Positions 18,244 through 27,670 of a DNA stretch of 47,562 nt are shown one piece after another. The notes under the pieces are model-generated. The model ran no database searches. It saw only the letters and a list, made by a program, of their open reading frames with translations, and was not told the origin of the DNA. Numbering within the stretch: position 1 is the stretch's first letter; each line of letters begins with the position of its first letter. This stretch comes from Armatimonadota bacterium (GTDB taxonomy: Bacteria; Armatimonadota; SYMT01; JACQGL01): NCBI GenBank assembly GCA_016199525.1, contig JACQGL010000088.1:1-47562 (forward strand). The letters run 5' to 3'. A program made the position numbers and the translations under genes.

Positions 18244-21200
18244 TTAATCGTCCGTGCGGCCCATTTCCTCTTCCGGCGCGTAAGGCAGCGGCCCCGTATG
18301 CATAATGCTCCGGATCTGCCGCCGGCGTGCGGCCTCGGCGCCATCGCCGTATTCCTCTTCCTGGTCGCGGAGGTCAATCGGGTTTCCATCCCTGTCCTCC
18401 ACGGTGACCAGCAGTCCCAGAGACTGCAGCTCGTTTACCAGGATGCGGAAGCTCTCCGGGATGCCAGGAGCAGTAATCGTATCGCCCTTGACGATGGCTT
18501 CGTAGGTCTTCACGCGGCCCAGCACGTCGTCACTCTTGATGGTAAGGATCTCCTGAAGCGTGTAGGCGGCCCCATAGGCCTCCAGCGCCCAGACCTCCAT
18601 CTCGCCGAACCGCTGCCCGCCAAACTGCGCCTTTCCGCCCAGCGGCTGCTGCGTGACCAACGAGTACGGGCCGGTGCTGCGTGCGTGGATCTTGTCATCC
18701 ACCAGGTGCGCCAGCTTCATCAGGTAGATCAGGCCCACGGTGACCGGAGCATCGAACGGTTCGCCGGTACGTCCGTTGCGGAGATACATCTTGCCGCTGT
18801 TCTCGTCGAAGCCAACCCGCTCCCAGAGGTTCCGACGGACCCGATCCACCACCGCCTCCGGATCGACGGGAGGCAGCTCGTGCACCTCGTCCTCCTCTTC
18901 CACGAGGAGCGGCTCGCCTTCTACCGGCGGCATGCCCAGCCGCTCACCCAGCCGGTAGAGATCTTCCGGGGCGAGCGCGCGCATGGCCACCTGCAGCTCT
19001 TCCAGCAGATCGTCGGTCGTCGCCGAAGGCGGCGCTTTCATCTCGAGCTGGAGTTCGGTCTGGATGTACTCGCGCAGCCGGGTGGCGCGCAGATAATCCC
19101 CCAGGCGACCCAGCTGCTTGACGATATCTGGCTCCTTCGCCCCCATGAAGATGGGGTTGACGAATTCGCCCCCCAGGTACCGCGCCACGAGGCCCAGGTG
19201 AGTTTCGAATACCTGGCCGATGTTCATCCGGCTGGGAACGCCCAGCGGGTTCAACACTACGTCCACGGGCGTGCCATCCGGCAAGAACGGCATATCCTCT
19301 TCGGGCACGATCTTAGAGATGACGCCCTTGTTGCCGTGGCGGCCCGCCATCTTGTCGCCCTCCATCAGCTTGCGCTTCTGAGCGATGTAAACGCGGGCCA
19401 GCATGTTCACGCCCGCGGGCAGTTCATCCGCCTGGATGCGCTCCAGCTCGCCGCCGCACTCGTACCGGTCGCACACGGTGCGTTCCGGCTTCTTGCTGAA
19501 GCCATAGATTTTCCCGCACTCACGGCACTTGTACTTGAAGCGCGAGAAGCGCTTGATATCGATGATCTTGCCCTTCTCGCCGTGCGGCACGCGCAGGGAC
19601 ACGTCGCGGGTTTCTTCGGCCTTCTTGCCGAAGATAGCGATAACCAGCCGCTCCTCGGGTGTAAGCTCGCCCTGGCCCTTAGGGGCAACCTTACCGACGA
19701 GAATATCTTCCGCGTGCACCTCTGCGCCGACGCGCACGACGCCGTCCTCGTCCAGATCCTTCAGCGCATCCTCGCTGACGTTGGGGATATCGCGCGTGAT
19801 CTCTTCGGGTCCGAGCTTGGTATCGCGGGCCTCTGTCTCGTACTTCTCGATGTGGATTGAAGTGTAGACGTCATCCTTGACCATCCGTTCGGAAACCAGG
19901 ATGGCGTCTTCGTAGTTGTAGCCCTGCCACGGCATGAAGGCGACAAGCACGTTCTGGCCGAGGGCCAATTCGCCGCTCGCCATACTGGGTCCATCGGCAA
20001 TCACCGTTCCCGCGCGGATGCGCTCTCCCTTACGCACTACCGGTTTCTGGGTAATGCAGGTGGCGTTGTTGGAGCGGAGCATATTGAGGAGCCGGTAGGT
20101 ATCGGTGAACGGCTGTCCTTTCCCGTCCTTCTCCCGCGTGCGCACCACGATCTTCTCCGCGTCCACATACTCCACGCGGCCGTCCCGCCGGCAGACAACG
20201 GCGGCTCCTGAGTCACGCGCCACCTTCTTCTCCACGCCCGTCTTCACGCGCGGCGCATCTGACCGCAGCAAGGGCACCGCTTGCCGCTGCATGTTCGAGC
20301 CCATCAGGGCGCGGTTGGCGTCGTCATTCTCCAGGAACGGGATGAGCGCCGTGGCCGGCGAGACGATCTGCATCGGCATGACGTCGATGTAATCCACCTC
20401 TTCCGGCTGGACAGTTGGGAACGTCCCCTGGTGGCGGCAGATAGCGGGCCCGACCAGCCGGCGGTTCTCATCCACCGGCGTGCTGGCGGGCGCCAGACGG
20501 TAGCGATCCTCCTGGTCGGCGGTCAAGTAATGGATCTCGTCCGTGACCACTCCGCCTGCCACCTTGCGGTAAGGCGCGAGGATGAAACCGAACTCATCCA
20601 CGCGGCCGGCGATCGCCAGGGAACCGATGAGGCCGATGTTCGGGCCTTCCGGCGTCTCGATCGGGCAGACGCGGCTGTAGTGGCTGTGGTGCACATCGCG
20701 CACTTCGAGCTTGGCGCTCTGCCGCGAGAGGCCGCCGGGGCCGAGGGCGGAGAGGCGCCGCTTGTGCGTCAGCTCCGCCAGGGGGTTCGTTTGATCCATG
20801 AACTGCGAGAGCTGGCTGCTCCCGAAGAAGCTCTTGATGCTGGCGGAGATTGGCTTTACCGAGAGCACCACCTGGGGGACAATATTATCGGCGTCCGCTG
20901 CCGTCATTCGCTCCCGGGCTACCTTCTCCATGCGCAGGAACCCAAGCCGCATCTGGTTCTGGAGCAGCTCCCCCACGCTCCGGACGCGCTTGTTCTCCAA
21001 GTGGTCGATATCGTCGCGGGTGATGTAGCGCTTTCCCTGCTTGGCAGCTTCTTCCGGGGTCAGACCCACGCTCTCGGCGAAGTCGATGATGTACTTGATA
21101 ATCGCGACAATATCCGCCTGGGTGATGGAACGGGCGGCCGTGTGGCCCAGCTCGGGGCGATCATCCAGGGGCAGGCGGTAGGGACCGCCGTAAAGCGTCT

Positions 21201-22374
21201 TGTTGATCTTGTAGCGACCCACGCGCGCCAAGTCATAGCGGCGCAAATCGTAAAAGATACTGGAGAGCAGACCACGGGCGCTCTCGTGCGTGGCGGGATC
21301 GCCCGGTCGGATGGTCCGGTAGATGTCCGCGAGGGCGTCTTCCGTGTCGTGGATGTTGGGCTCGGCGTCTACAGTGGCCTCCACGTAGCGATGCGGCTTA
21401 AGCAGGGTGAGGGAGGGCAGGCCGAACCCTTCCACCCGGCGCGCCATGTCCTGGCTGATCTTCTGGTAGGCCTTAACGACCACCGTCCCCGTCTTGGGGT
21501 TAATAACGTCCTCCACCGGCCGCCGGCCGACGAGCTGGTCCCGCTGGGGCGCTTCCAGCTCCTCCGTCTCTGCAAACAAGTTAAGGACTTCTGTGGTGGT
21601 GCTGCAGGGCGTAGGAGGAATGGTCACCTCCACTTCACTCATCCCGGCGCTTTGAAGCAGCACCACCATCTCCGGGGTGATCTCGTGACCCGCCTCGGTA
21701 ATCAGCTCTCCCGTATCGGGGTGGGCAACGCGCGCGGCGGCTACACGACCGGTTGCCTCGGCGACCGGAATCCGCTCGTAGCCGAAGTTGCGCGCCTGCT
21801 CGAACGCTCCCAGGGCGCGCAGCAGGGTAGTCAACGAGAACTTGCGCGTCTGCCCGATCCGCACCCACAGGACGTCGTTGGCGTCCGTATCCACCTCCAG
21901 CCACGCGCCCTCACTGGGGATCAACGTCGCCGTAAACAGGATACGGCCGCTGAAGTCGATGTTGTCATTGAAGTAGACCCCCGGTGAGCGGGCCAGCTGG
22001 CTCACCACCACGCGATCCACCCCGTTAATGACGAACGTGCCGCGGTTGGTCATCATTGGCAGGTCGCCAAGGTAGACCTCGTTTTCGACTTCCTCGCCCG
22101 TCTGGTGGTTGCGCAATAGCACGCGCGCCTTGATCGGGCGCTCGTACGTCATGTCCCGATCACGGCACTCTTCTTCGGAGTACTTCGGCTTATCCAGGTG
22201 GTAGTCGATCAGCTCCAGCGAGGTATTGCCGGTGAAGTCCTCGATGGGCGAGAAGTTATGAAACAGCTCGCGCAGGCCGCGGTCCAGGAACCACTGGAAG
22301 GAGTTCAGCTGGATCTCCACCAGGTTCGGGATGGCGGCCAGGGAATCCGAGGTCTTCAGGGTTAGTGCTTGCAT
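18244..22374 (-). CDS. rpoB: RNA polymerase beta subunit
   Basis: The product is 1376 aa from ATG 22374, with GGGAGGA upstream. Standard signatures run from [17 protein letters not shown] to the rifampicin region ([20 protein letters not shown]) and [13 protein letters not shown]. Two lineage-specific insertions are visible: one near residues 220-290 in the lobe, and one around 930-965 with CRECG and CDRYECGG spaced like a zinc ribbon. Rif-region residues appear wild type. Transcription probably starts at the promoter near 22.6 kb. The ribosomal protein genes rplJ and rplL, usually just upstream, are missing. Confidence 0.97.
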   Translation of the reverse strand: MQALTLKTSDSLAAIPNLVEIQLNSFQWFLDRGLRELFHNFSPIEDFTGNTSLELIDYHLDKPKYSEEECRDRDMTYERPIKARVLLRNHQTGEEVENEVYLGDLPMMTNRGTFVINGVDRVVVSQLARSPGVYFNDNIDFSGRILFTATLIPSEGAWLEVDTDANDVLWVRIGQTRKFSLTTLLRALGAFEQARNFGYERIPVAEATGRVAAARVAHPDTGELITEAGHEITPEMVVLLQSAGMSEVEVTIPPTPCSTTTEVLNLFAETEELEAPQRDQLVGRRPVEDVINPKTGTVVVKAYQKISQDMARRVEGFGLPSLTLLKPHRYVEATVDAEPNIHDTEDALADIYRTIRPGDPATHESARGLLSSIFYDLRRYDLARVGRYKINKTLYGGPYRLPLDDRPELGHTAARSITQADIVAIIKYIIDFAESVGLTPEEAAKQGKRYITRDDIDHLENKRVRSVGELLQNQMRLGFLRMEKVARERMTAADADNIVPQVVLSVKPISASIKSFFGSSQLSQFMDQTNPLAELTHKRRLSALGPGGLSRQSAKLEVRDVHHSHYSRVCPIETPEGPNIGLIGSLAIAGRVDEFGFILAPYRKVAGGVVTDEIHYLTADQEDRYRLAPASTPVDENRRLVGPAICRHQGTFPTVQPEEVDYIDVMPMQIVSPATALIPFLENDDANRALMGSNMQRQAVPLLRSDAPRVKTGVEKKVARDSGAAVVCRRDGRVEYVDAEKIVVRTREKDGKGQPFTDTYRLLNMLRSNNATCITQKPVVRKGERIRAGTVIADGPSMASGELALGQNVLVAFMPWQGYNYEDAILVSERMVKDDVYTSIHIEKYETEARDTKLGPEEITRDIPNVSEDALKDLDEDGVVRVGAEVHAEDILVGKVAPKGQGELTPEERLVIAIFGKKAEETRDVSLRVPHGEKGKIIDIKRFSRFKYKCRECGKIYGFSKKPERTVCDRYECGGELERIQADELPAGVNMLARVYIAQKRKLMEGDKMAGRHGNKGVISKIVPEEDMPFLPDGTPVDVVLNPLGVPSRMNIGQVFETHLGLVARYLGGEFVNPIFMGAKEPDIVKQLGRLGDYLRATRLREYIQTELQLEMKAPPSATTDDLLEELQVAMRALAPEDLYRLGERLGMPPVEGEPLLVEEEDEVHELPPVDPEAVVDRVRRNLWERVGFDENSGKMYLRNGRTGEPFDAPVTVGLIYLMKLAHLVDDKIHARSTGPYSLVTQQPLGGKAQFGGQRFGEMEVWALEAYGAAYTLQEILTIKSDDVLGRVKTYEAIVKGDTITAPGIPESFRILVNELQSLGLLVTVEDRDGNPIDLRDQEEEYGDGAEAARRRQIRSIMHTGPLPYAPEEEMGRTDD

Positions 22375-22577
22375 CGCAGTCAGCTGTCCTCCCGGGTGAT
22401 GCGTTCCCGACGAAGTCGGGACGGCGGAGCGAACCTTGACGGATAACGAGTGGGAAAAACGGGGTGGTGGGACCTCCGGAGCAACACGTTGGCACTACCT
22501 GGCGTCAGGGCGGCCCCAATAGCGATAGCCTGTGCTGGCTCTAGCCGGCACGCCAGTACACAAAGGCGCAAAACATT

Positions 22578-22606
22578 AGTGTAGCGGATTGCGAGACCAG
22601 AGTCAA
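22578..22606 (-). promoter_or_regulatory. Sigma70-type promoter of rpoBC
   Basis: On the minus strand TTGACT (22601-22606) and TACACT (22578-22583) are exactly 17 nt apart. The predicted start near 22571 gives a leader of about 195 nt before rpoB. Confidence 0.7.
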
Positions 22607-22813
22607 CAATTTTGCGGCGGCTGGCAACCAAGCGCTTTGGCCGCAGCTCGGGCCTGGGACCAGGTAACTAGCAGCGAATAGCGCCGCAGACACGAGGCCT
22701 AAACCACCGGCCCACACCTTCAATGACGCCGTTGCGGAGGCAAGTCTAGTGGCGGGTGAGAGGTGGTGAACATCCGGCCTGAGCAGGGCCGTGAGAACCA
22801 GGAGGAGGTCGTC

Positions 22814-22961
22814 ATGATGGCAAGTTCCGACCGGCAAAGGGCCCCGTGGCGCACCAGAGGTGGCGCTCCGCTCCCCAAGTGGGATAGCACAATAATCGTT
22901 TCGGCGTCGCTCGCTGAAGTGTATCAGTTCCTGTCTGCGAAGCCAACCCCCTCCCGGAATC
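22814..22961 (+). pseudogene. Possible 5' fragment of a gene cut by the IS
   Basis: An ATG at 22814 sits behind an excellent AGGAGGAGG ribosome site and opens a frame that runs into the left end of the insertion element and stops at 23002. About 49 codons precede the element (MMASSDRQRAPWRTRGG...). I recognise no family. It may be a gene truncated by the insertion, a tiny complete gene of 62 codons, or chance. Confidence 0.3.
22918..22946 (-). promoter_or_regulatory. Second promoter-like pair facing rpoB
   Basis: TTGGCT (22941-22946) and TACACT (22918-22923) on the minus strand are 17 nt apart. They share the -10 sequence of the rpoB promoter. The pair stands 16 nt from the insertion element and would produce a long leader toward rpoB. 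Confidence 0.4.
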
Positions 22962-22983
22962 GTAAGAGTTCACGAACGATGAG
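22962..22983 (+). repeat. Left terminal inverted repeat of the IS66 element
   Basis: GTAAGAGTTCACGAACGATGAG matches the reverse complement of the right end in the first 11 bases and the last 5. Confidence 0.75.
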
Positions 22984-22990
22984 CGCGGCT

Positions 22991-24374
22991 TTAGCCCCGT
23001 AGCATGGCGCAGCAAGCTTCGAAGGGGTCTCGGCCCTGTAAGCGCCAGGTCTCAAAGAGACTGAGCAGCGCTGTCTTCGTCCGACTGCCTTTGGCGGACC
23101 GGGTGCCGCCGCTCACCTTGCGAGCGACCACCGCCGGTCGGATACCGCGCTCCGCCGCATTGTTGTCGCTGGGAACCTCGGGGCGTTCGATGAAGACGAA
23201 CAGCTCCATCACGAAATCGTACAACCTCTTGGCCAGCAGCCGCAGCGGTCCTTCCCGAGCCCGATACGGCTCCGCCAGTTGGTGCGCGGCCCGCCGACAG
23301 GCCCCGAAAGCTTTCGGGGCAGGCTTCGGCGGCGTTGTTCCGCCCGCGCTGTGTCTTCGGGTGCCAGTTCTTGGCTCGCTGGTAAAGCCGGTGCACTCGC
23401 TGCGCCCAACGCTGGACCACCCGGTGGTGGGGGTGTGCGGCCATCACTTCCCGCACATCGCGGAGGAGATGGACCCAGCAGCGCTGGTGCTCCCCCAACT
23501 GCCAGTGGTAGGCGCTCAGAAAATCGCTGACGAGCACCCCAGTATACTCTTCGCCGAGCAACCGCTTGGCTACGTCGCTTCCCCTACCGGGGTGATACTC
23601 GTAATAGCGTACGCTGGGCGTACAGCAACTCCAGAGCCAGCCGTTCTTCCCAGCCTCGCGCCAACCCGTCTCGTCCATGTGCACGTAGGGTGCCTCGCGG
23701 CAGGCCTCTCGCAAGGCCGCCACCGTCGCCGCCCCGCGCACGGCGGTGGCAGCCAACAGGTCCACCCATTCCCCCACGCTCACCCGCACCCCCTACTGCA
23801 CCCACACCAGGGCACAGATAGTCCGCAGCGGCACTCGGCCGGCGACGTGCAACGTGGAGATCCAACTCTGGAACCCGATCCCAAAGCGCCGCTTTCCGCT
23901 GACTCCCAAGTCCGCCGCCGACACCTGCGGCAGGAGCCGTTGCTTGCCTACGCCGCACCAACGCCCCATCATCCGGTGCTCGATGATCCGGAGCTGCGCC
24001 AGCGGCACCTCCAGCACCTGCCGGGTCGAGTGCACCCAGCCACCGGTCAGTTTCCGGCCGCAGTCCGGGCACCGCTCCACGGCATGCGAGATCTGCTCCG
24101 TGACACGCTCGGCCGGCTCGCGACGCCGGCAGTCGGCGCCGTCCCGCTTCTTGCGCGGCGGCCGCGCTTCCGGCCGCGGGGGCCGGTTCGGCTTCACCCA
24201 GGAAGGAGGCGGCTTTTTGCCGCCGCGCAACTCTTCCAACTCGCGGCGCAGCGCTGCCGCTTCAGCCTGAGCAGCAGCGAGGGCGTTGCGAAGCTCCGTC
24301 ACCTCAGCACGAAGCGGGTCGATGATCACCCACAACTCGTCAGCAGTTAATGTCGGCCGGCTCGGCGGTTCCAT
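22991..24374 (-). pseudogene. IS66 family transposase, broken by a stop and a palindrome insertion
   Basis: The reading runs from ATG 24374 to TAA 22991. The N-terminal part has a leucine-zipper-like coiled coil, then the Cys pair CPDCGRKL. The transposase core has HMDETGWREAGKNGWLW and LVSDFLSAYHWQLGEHQRCWVH, with catalytic acidic residues. The C-terminus has SDNNAAERGIRP. Two lesions disable it. An amber codon at 23793-23795 follows VWVQ in frame, and the same frame resumes at once. A 22-nt insertion with an 18-bp palindrome at 23302-23319 shifts the frame. Deleting those 22 nt rejoins ...NNAAEA to CRRAAHQLAEPYR... in one frame. Confidence 0.88.
23298..23323. repeat. 18-bp palindromic insert with CAGG duplication (copy 1)
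   Basis: CCCCGAAAGCTTTCGGGG (23302-23319) is a perfect palindrome flanked on both sides by CAGG (23298-23301 and 23320-23323). Removing the palindrome and one CAGG restores the transposase reading frame. This argues that the sequence arrived as a 22-nt insertion after the gene was already there. An identical palindrome lies at 40890-40907. Confidence 0.85.
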
Positions 24375-24417
24375 AACCTAAGAATCGGACGTTATACTCA
24401 TCTGATTCAGTCGGTTT

Positions 24418-24439
24418 CTCATTAAAGCTGAACTCTTAC
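24418..24439 (-). repeat. Right terminal inverted repeat of the IS66 element
   Basis: The reverse complement is GTAAGAGTTCAGCTTTAATGAG, mirroring the left end. Confidence 0.75.
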
Positions 24440-24775
24440 CTAACCATATGGGATCTGGGCGCAGTGCTCGCGGTCGGCCTCATTGTCCACGCCGCCATCT
24501 CCATCTTTTGGGGAGTGGTGTACAACATAGGGCTGGGCTGGCGGCTGGGGATGAACGCCACCTGGCAGGCGCTGGCGGGGATGGGGTTCGGCCTGGCGAT
24601 CTGGCTGGTGGATTTCTACATCCTGGCGCCCTTGTTCTGGCCGTGGTTCAAGGACGCGAACCCGATCGCGCAGTTCATCATCCATGTCTTCTTCTACGGT
24701 CTGCCACTGGGGCTGGCGCTGGCCGCCTTCTGGGTACGACAGCCGGTAGCGTGCCGCCGAGCCGTAGCCGCTTGA
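24440..24775 (+). pseudogene. Truncated membrane protein gene, 3' part
   Basis: The frame is open from the insertion element boundary to TGA 24775, about 111 codons, with no own ribosome site. The ORF track begins at an internal GTG (24464). It has three hydrophobic helices, including LAVGLIVHAAISIFWGVVY and AQFIIHVFFYGLPLGLALAA. Since the frame continues without a stop up to the inverted repeat, the 5' part was probably removed when the IS66 element inserted or recombined. The family resembles small uncharacterised four-helix membrane proteins, but I cannot name it. Confidence 0.6.
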
Positions 24776-24844
24776 TGCCGATCGGGACGTGATCGGGAGC
24801 GAACCTGGCCGGAATATCCGATGGCCCTGGGGACCGCCGGGCGG

Positions 24845-24899
24845 CGGGTCGCTTCCCCAGCCTCCGAAACGGGCCATGGGCGACTGGGGAAGCGACCCG
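24845..24899. terminator. 16-bp perfect inverted repeat between convergent genes
   Basis: CGGGTCGCTTCCCCAG (24845-24860) and CTGGGGAAGCGACCCG (24884-24899) are perfect complements around a 23-nt loop. The repeat lies between the truncated membrane gene and the convergent secreted-protein gene. It could be a bidirectional terminator without U-runs, or a relic of a mobile repeat. Confidence 0.5.
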
Positions 24900-24926
24900 G
24901 CAGCAGCCATATTGGCCGCACAGTAG

Positions 24927-25739
24927 CTATTCTTGCACGGTACTCCAGTATTCCGCTTTCGCCCGCTCGGATCGAGCCCGCTCGGTATCGCCTTTCTTCT
25001 CGTAGTACCGCGCGAGCTTCTCGTGCGCTTCTGCTTTCAGCGCGGGAGTGGTCGCGGATTGGATGGCGTCTAGTACCAGCTGCTCCTCGAAGTCCGTCGG
25101 CTGTGGGGGGAATCCCGAAAGGTCGAATACGTCGACGTTCGCCGGAATCTCGGCGGGTTTGGCGGTTGTGGTGCCGCCCGGCGCTTTATCCTCTCCCGCA
25201 GGCCGGGGATCTTCCCGATGCACAACTCCCTTCACCCGGTACTCAAAGACGCCACGGCGTCTCGCCGGCCCTTTGGCAGGGATCACAATCGAGCCAAATT
25301 TCTCACGACTGCCGAAGTAATACATCCAGTAGAGGTCGTAGCTCTGGCCCCGTTTGAAGGCTGTATAGAAGCCCCCGTCCTTGTCCACGAACGGGGCGCG
25401 TTCCACGCTGTCCGCCTTCTCGTTCCGGCACTTGATCCGGAGATCCGGCAGTCGCTTCTTGGGGAAGGGATTTCCCTCCGGAAAGACGATCTGGCCTGCG
25501 AATTCCACGTAATCCGCTGGCAAGCGGCGTGTATCACGGCGTCCGGTCAGTGACCGCATTAGCGCCTGGTTCGCGGCGGTGTTTCTCATTTCCGCAAACC
25601 ATTTATCGCTGCCCACGTAACCCCCATAGATACCGTTGGTGGAATTCACATCCGCCGCCACCAGCCGCTCCGCAGTAAGAGCGCCGGCGCCCGTAGCGAT
25701 GACTATACCCAGAAGCATGCTGGCCCAATGGCTCCTCAT
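24927..25739 (-). CDS. Secreted hypothetical protein
   Basis: The product is 270 aa from ATG 25739, with GGAGGT 7 nt upstream. Residues 1-30 form a signal peptide (LLGIVIATGAGALTAERLVAA). The middle shows a beta-rich stretch containing GQIVFPEGNPFP and DLRIKCRNEKA, like a carboxypeptidase-type or transthyretin-like fold. The C-terminal 60 residues contain a TPR-like helix pair (KAEAHEKLARYYEKKGDTER). I do not recognise a named family. It lies downstream of the radical SAM gene on the same strand but is separated by about 300 nt. Confidence 0.7.
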   Translation of the reverse strand: MRSHWASMLLGIVIATGAGALTAERLVAADVNSTNGIYGGYVGSDKWFAEMRNTAANQALMRSLTGRRDTRRLPADYVEFAGQIVFPEGNPFPKKRLPDLRIKCRNEKADSVERAPFVDKDGGFYTAFKRGQSYDLYWMYYFGSREKFGSIVIPAKGPARRRGVFEYRVKGVVHREDPRPAGEDKAPGGTTTAKPAEIPANVDVFDLSGFPPQPTDFEEQLVLDAIQSATTPALKAEAHEKLARYYEKKGDTERARSERAKAEYWSTVQE

Positions 25740-26048
25740 CCTGATGACCTCCGTGTGTGCATATTGGGGAGGCAGAACGCCTCCATGCCGCGCGCGGCAA
25801 GATCACGGTAATCTCGATCTGATACCGTCTCCCCCATAGTGCGGGCAAGGCGCGTGCCAATTGCGCCCGTTTCGCGGGTGATTCTGGTCGTCTTCGGTAG
25901 TCGCAGATCATCGCGGGCTGGCTCCGGGGAACGCAGGCGGTGGCGTCGGGATCAATCTCCCCGGGATGCAAGCCGAGGGCCATCCGGCTCCAGCGCAGAT
26001 GGCCCTCGAGGTTTTGCAGACTCGGAACTGCTTCTGGTTTATGCCTGC
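25740..26048. other. Gap with palindromes between secreted protein and radical SAM genes
   Basis: These 309 nt contain no believable gene. They hold a perfect GGAGGC-AGAAC-GCCTCC hairpin (25768-25784), the 12-bp palindrome GCCGCGCGCGGC (25787-25798) and a 9-bp inverted repeat at 25975-26007. The first two are 30-60 nt upstream of the secreted protein start, where they may lie in its leader or promoter. Confidence 0.5.
25975..26007 (-). terminator. Hairpin after the radical SAM gene
   Basis: GAGGGCCAT and ATGGCCCTC form a perfect 9-bp stem with a 15-nt loop, about 40 nt past the radical SAM stop codon. No long U-run follows on the minus strand. Confidence 0.35.
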
Positions 26049-27281
26049 TCAGGCGGCCTGGAAGAATTCGGCGATCTCCTGCTGGTAGGGGAAGCTGCCC
26101 GGCTGGTAGGTGCACCAGGGCTCCTCCGCGAGCAGGTCGCCGGTAGCGTTGCAGGCCCGCGAGCGCGATCCCCCGCACACGGTGCGGAACTCGCAGCGCC
26201 CGCAGCGGCCCTTGAGCAGATCGGGGTTGCGCAGCGTCTGGAACAGGGGCGAGGTGCGGTAGATGTCCGGCAGCGGTTGCAGCCGCACACTTCCCGCTGC
26301 CTGGGGCAGAAAGCCACTGGGATAGACGGTGCCCACGTGAGAGATGAACACGAACCCGCGCGCGGCGTTCACATCCAGGGGTGCGCGCCGCATACGCGCC
26401 GGGGTGTTGAAATCCACCTCCGGCACCAACTCCTCCAGGCGGGCGCGCAGGCGACGGTAGGTTTCGCCCAGACCCATTATGCCGACGGCGTCGGGAATGC
26501 CCCGCTGATCCAGGATACGCCGCTGAATGACCACGCGGCGGAAGTGGTGGGCCTCGGTGGTCTTCAGAGAAATCACTTTGCCCGCATCGTAAAGGAAATT
26601 GAGCACGTCCTCGAATTGTTCGGGCGATAGTTGAGGCAGTGTCCGCCCGCGCCCCGTGGGTACCAGGAAGAAGACGCTCCATGTCATGGCACCCAGTTCC
26701 CGCACCATACGCAGGATGTCGGGCAGGTCGTCCAGATTATGAGGCGTGGCCGTCGTATTGATCTGGAGTTTGAAGCCGAGTTCCCGCGCCGCCTGCCAGC
26801 CAGCGATGGTCCAGTCGAACACGCCATCCACCATGCGGAATCCGTCGTGAACCGCCGGGCGGGAGCCATCCACGCTCAGGGAGAGCGCCACCGCGCCCGC
26901 TTCCCGCAGGCGCCGCAGGTTTTCGACGGTCAGCGTAGGGGTCCCCGAGGGGGAGACGGACACTGGCAACCCCACTTCGGCGCCGTGGCGCACCAGCTCG
27001 AACAGGTCCGGCCGTTTGAACGGATCGCCGCCCGTCATAACGAACAGCGGCGGCGGCGGACCGAACGAGGCGATCTGCTCCATCAGCCGGAAGCCTTCCT
27101 CGGTGGTCAGCTCATCCGCGCTCCGGTGGGGCTGGGCCTCGGCGCGGCAGTGGCGGCAGGCGAGATCGCACGCCTGGGTTAGTTCCCAGATGACGATGAA
27201 TGGCCGCGTGCTCAATTCGTAGCGGGTATGCCGAACTACGTTCCGAGGGTTCTGGCTATCAGCCATCAGTCGTCGCTCCAT
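26049..27281 (-). CDS. Radical SAM/SPASM protein (TIGR04053-like)
   Basis: The product is about 410 aa. The start is ATG 27281 behind GGGAG; the longer ORF start lacks a ribosome site. The radical SAM cluster motif is CDLACRHC near residue 40, with TGGDP following. The C-terminal SPASM region carries CGRCEFRTVCGGSRSRAC and a late Cys in PWCTY, for auxiliary Fe-S clusters. Members of this branch resemble peptide-modifying enzymes and the haem-pathway enzymes AhbC, AhbD and NirJ. The substrate is unknown. The neighbouring cytochrome genes favour a haem or redox role, while a possible short peptide gene upstream favours peptide modification. Confidence 0.85.
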   Translation of the reverse strand: MERRLMADSQNPRNVVRHTRYELSTRPFIVIWELTQACDLACRHCRAEAQPHRSADELTTEEGFRLMEQIASFGPPPPLFVMTGGDPFKRPDLFELVRHGAEVGLPVSVSPSGTPTLTVENLRRLREAGAVALSLSVDGSRPAVHDGFRMVDGVFDWTIAGWQAARELGFKLQINTTATPHNLDDLPDILRMVRELGAMTWSVFFLVPTGRGRTLPQLSPEQFEDVLNFLYDAGKVISLKTTEAHHFRRVVIQRRILDQRGIPDAVGIMGLGETYRRLRARLEELVPEVDFNTPARMRRAPLDVNAARGFVFISHVGTVYPSGFLPQAAGSVRLQPLPDIYRTSPLFQTLRNPDLLKGRCGRCEFRTVCGGSRSRACNATGDLLAEEPWCTYQPGSFPYQQEIAEFFQAA

Positions 27282-27436
27282 TGTCGGCTCCCCTCTATCC
27301 CCTGCGGGAGAGAGCATTGGCTAGGCCACAGATAGGGCAGGAAACATCGGCCGGTGGAGGACCAAGTCGTCCGTCCCCGCCGCGCGGTTCATCCCCCGGC
27401 ACGTCCGGCGACTGCTACACAGGGCATTCCCTCCGC

Positions 27437-27529
27437 TTAAACAGGATACCCGCTTTGCTCGCCCGCTCCGCGCCCCGTCGCCCGCGGTGCCCCGCCCGGC
27501 GTGCATCTTGGCATCACCCATAGCTTCAC
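27437..27529 (-). CDS. Possible 30-aa peptide upstream of the radical SAM gene
   Basis: GTG 27529 has AAAAGGAG exactly 6 nt upstream, one of the best ribosome sites in the region. It opens a 30-codon frame ending at TAA 27437. The peptide starts KLWVMPRCTPGG and ends with SGYPV; it has one Cys and is Gly-rich. It is 155 nt upstream of the radical SAM/SPASM gene on the same strand. It could be a RiPP precursor, a regulatory leader peptide, or chance. It is too short for the ORF track. Confidence 0.35.
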   Translation of the reverse strand: MKLWVMPRCTPGGAPRATGRGAGEQSGYPV

Positions 27530-27548
27530 CGGAATCTCCTTTTCCCGG

Positions 27549-27564
27549 CGTGACTCAGGTCACG
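27549..27564. promoter_or_regulatory. Crp/FNR-like dyad between divergent operons
   Basis: CGTGAC-TCAG-GTCACG is a perfect dyad with a 4-nt centre, the geometry of FNR, DNR and NnrR sites (TTGAT-N4-ATCAA type). It sits next to genes for hemerythrin and cytochromes, which suits oxygen or NO control. The regulator gene is not in the window. Confidence 0.45.
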
Positions 27565-27670
27565 GACCCGGTCAGGCAGAGGGGTTACGCTGTAGCATAG
27601 GTATCCTGAGGTTGCGGCGTCACCTGCTTGCTCTGCTCAGTTAGCAGTCTTGTGCGGTAAGGGGGGGCTG

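Larger units (their letters stand above)
22962..24439 (-). mobile_element. IS66-type insertion sequence, inactive
   Basis: The element is about 1478 bp. Its ends share GTAAGAGTTCA and a displaced ATGAG, and start with GTAA as is typical of the IS66 family. It has a single large transposase gene (TnpC type) and no tnpA or tnpB. The flanking octamers, CCGGAATC on the left and CTAACCAT on the right, do not match, so there is no visible target duplication. The transposase is broken twice. Confidence 0.8.
27282..27670. other. Divergent intergenic region with regulatory sites
   Basis: The 389 nt separate the radical SAM arm (minus) from the cupin-cytochrome arm (plus). They hold a candidate 30-aa peptide gene (27437-27529), its AAAAGGAG ribosome site and a 16-nt dyad (27549-27564). 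A 66-aa frame at 27321-27521 also exists, but it is Arg/Gly-rich and badly spaced from the ribosome site. Confidence 0.5.

Noticed and set aside
22541-22837. 98-aa minus ORF with two hydrophobic stretches upstream of rpoB
   Set aside because: It starts at TTG without a ribosome site and covers the rpoB promoter. It could be real but the support is too thin.
22954-24447. Target-site duplication of the IS66 element
   Set aside because: The flanking octamers CCGGAATC and CTAACCAT do not match at the 8-bp length usual for IS66.
25603-26682. 359-aa minus ORF over the secreted-protein and radical SAM genes
   Set aside because: It covers the ends of two well-supported genes in another frame and has Arg/Pro/Gly-rich composition.
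27321-27521. 66-aa ORF upstream of the radical SAM gene
   Set aside because: Its ATG is 14 nt from the ribosome site, while the GTG of the 30-aa frame is 6 nt away. The composition is that of a GC shadow.
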